Source: Sphingobacteriales bacterium (lineage in GTDB: Bacteria > Bacteroidota > Bacteroidia > Chitinophagales > Chitinophagaceae). Taken from it: a stretch of DNA of 64,000 nt. Location: positions 248,001-312,000 of the forward strand of contig SEFP01000001.1 in NCBI GenBank assembly GCA_004144185.1, read 5' to 3'. Shown here in pieces: positions 63,159-64,000 of this stretch; the first letter of the stretch is position 1, and the number at the start of each line of letters is the position of its first letter. A program made the position numbers and the translations under genes. The notes under the pieces are model-generated. The model worked only from the letters and a program-made list of their open reading frames with translations. It did not search any database and was not told the DNA's origin.

Positions 63159-64000
63159 TGCATTGGATGCTCCCTTATCCGTTTTAGGAATAAAGTCCCG
63201 TACCTGAAACCATTGTAGGCCTTCGCCAGACTTCCGGGAGCGGCTGTCATCCGCCCGGAGTTCATAGGAGAAGGTAAACGACCGCATTTCATCTTTTCGC
63301 TTACTCAGCAAACTTCCGGAAAAGAACATCAGATTGTCGATCGCCTGATACCGCGCAAACCGGTACCGTCCGTCGTCTCCGGCTTCCCACTGCTTGATGC
63401 TGTATGTTTTCTGGGCGGCCTGTTCCGAACGGGCGGCGGTCATCAGCGAATCGGCCTGGCTGTAGGATTTGGCTTTCCGGAAGATCTTAACCAGTTCCCG
63501 GTCAGCCGTGGTGGCCTTGTAAATCGATTCTTCCAGCACCCAGCCTCTCCGGAGAATTGTGTACTGTGAATAGGCCATGATCGTGTCTTCATCCATTTTG
63601 GTAGTGACCATTTTGGAAAGCAGATCGCGCTTAAACGACCGGGGTACAATTACATGATAGCGCAGCGAATCGTCCCAGCCGCTGACGGCATAAAATCCTT
63701 TCTGGGAAACGCTGCTGTAGGCGCGGCGTTCCAGCATCGCCAGCAGGTTGGTGCCCACCGGATACGACGTAAAGTTGAGGATCCGCTGGTGTTCATCTGC
63801 TGACAACCGATCTATAACCGTAGGCGTTTCGGTGGTATCCCGCTTCAGCGCATAGGTATGGTCAGGTTCTTTCACCAGGTAAGCCGGAATCTGGGCGTTA
63901 AACGGGGTATCTCCCGGCTGATACAGCGACGTCTGTGCGATTACGGCCATCCGTTTCGGCTCTACGTAGGATTGAGGGGCATATTTGATTACGCTGTCGA
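63129..64000 (-). CDS. Hypothetical protein, 5' end beyond the window
   Basis: The frame is open to the right edge, so the start may be outside the window (an internal ATG lies at 63950). About 290 codons are visible. I do not recognise it. It is rich in Tyr, Ser and Arg with alternating pattern, for example YRFARYQAIDNLMFFSGSLL and MRSFTFSYELRADDSRSR. No signal peptide can be judged. It is convergent with the TIGR02757 gene and overlaps its last 30 bp, so one of the two stops may be read through or the overlap is natural. Confidence 0.7.
   Translation of the reverse strand, partial: DSVIKYAPQSYVEPKRMAVIAQTSLYQPGDTPFNAQIPAYLVKEPDHTYALKRDTTETPTVIDRLSADEHQRILNFTSYPVGTNLLAMLERRAYSSVSQKGFYAVSGWDDSLRYHVIVPRSFKRDLLSKMVTTKMDEDTIMAYSQYTILRRGWVLEESIYKATTADRELVKIFRKAKSYSQADSLMTAARSEQAAQKTYSIKQWEAGDDGRYRFARYQAIDNLMFFSGSLLSKRKDEMRSFTFSYELRADDSRSRKSGEGLQWFQVRDFIPKTDKGASNASGLTVSDTY

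Larger units (their letters stand above)
287..63482. repeat. Dispersed 8-bp palindrome TTCCGGAA, about 100 copies
   Basis: The octamer TTCCGGAA was found about 100 times by reading the whole window; the first copy is at 287-294 and the last at 63475-63482. With roughly balanced base composition about one copy is expected in 64 kb. It occurs in coding sequence in all three frames: as Ile/Leu/Val-Pro-Glu (287), as Ser-Gly-Lys/Asn/Ser (889) and as Phe-Arg-Lys (5359). It also occurs between genes and inside hairpins at 36723, 53736 and 57368. One-base variants (ATCCGGAA, GTCCGGAA, TTCCGGAT) are also frequent. The longest gaps are about 23.8-26.9 kb and 30.04-32.54 kb, and the coding parts of the ribosomal protein genes have none. 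No longer flanking consensus is apparent. Confidence 0.93.

Overview
The window comes from the chromosome of a member of the Bacteroidota, probably a gliding or type IX-secreting lineage such as Chitinophagia, Saprospiria or Cytophagia. The evidence is SprA and PorQ (two core parts of the type IX secretion system, T9SS), two secreted proteins with T9SS C-terminal sorting domains, a DUF5686 outer-membrane protein, a Bacteroidota-type porin, and promoters of the TAnnTTTG type. Almost all of it is ordinary housekeeping sequence of mid-range GC. I saw no tRNA, rRNA, CRISPR array, transposase or integrase.

Layout. 1-6300: end of an alpha/beta hydrolase, an ABC exporter, a T9SS cargo protein, a putative porin and a 45-residue membrane protein. 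6387-14733: sucA, def, ruvX, a large T9SS type-B adhesin-like protein and dnaG. 14806-22605: a leftward block with a 2OG-Fe(II) oxygenase, ispD, an unknown protein, and three proton-coupled peptide transporters with an L,D-transpeptidase between the first two. 22840-27268: a type I secretion operon (ABC, HlyD, TolC) whose ATPase domain has lost nearly all catalytic motifs. 27269-28789: a gene-free tract of REP-like inverted repeats and a 21-bp minisatellite. 28790-34850: purD, two AT-rich orphan genes that look acquired, a secreted nuclease/phosphatase-fold protein, and etfBA. 34950-40387: ridA and tsaB (divergent), an ArsR-type regulator, a PaaY-like protein, an orphan response regulator, fabI and porQ. 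40646-48787: ruvA-sprA. 49079-55744: purN, an SDR enzyme, an endonuclease III-like protein, rpsF-rpsR-rplI, panD, a flippase-like protein and hldE C-domain. 55947-59211: HU/IHF, a TPR protein, a 29-residue basic protein and RNase E/G. 59642-64000: DUF5686, TIGR02757 and an unknown partial gene.

The strongest unusual signal is not a gene. The 8-bp palindrome TTCCGGAA occurs about 100 times (counted by eye), where about one copy is expected by chance. It sits in all three reading frames, between genes, and at the centre of hairpins and terminators. This resembles HIP1 of cyanobacteria or DNA uptake sequences, and I know of no described system in this phylum that explains it. The second signal is a -7 element (TAnnTTYG) placed 7-8 nt before the start codon of many genes, which predicts widespread leaderless mRNAs.
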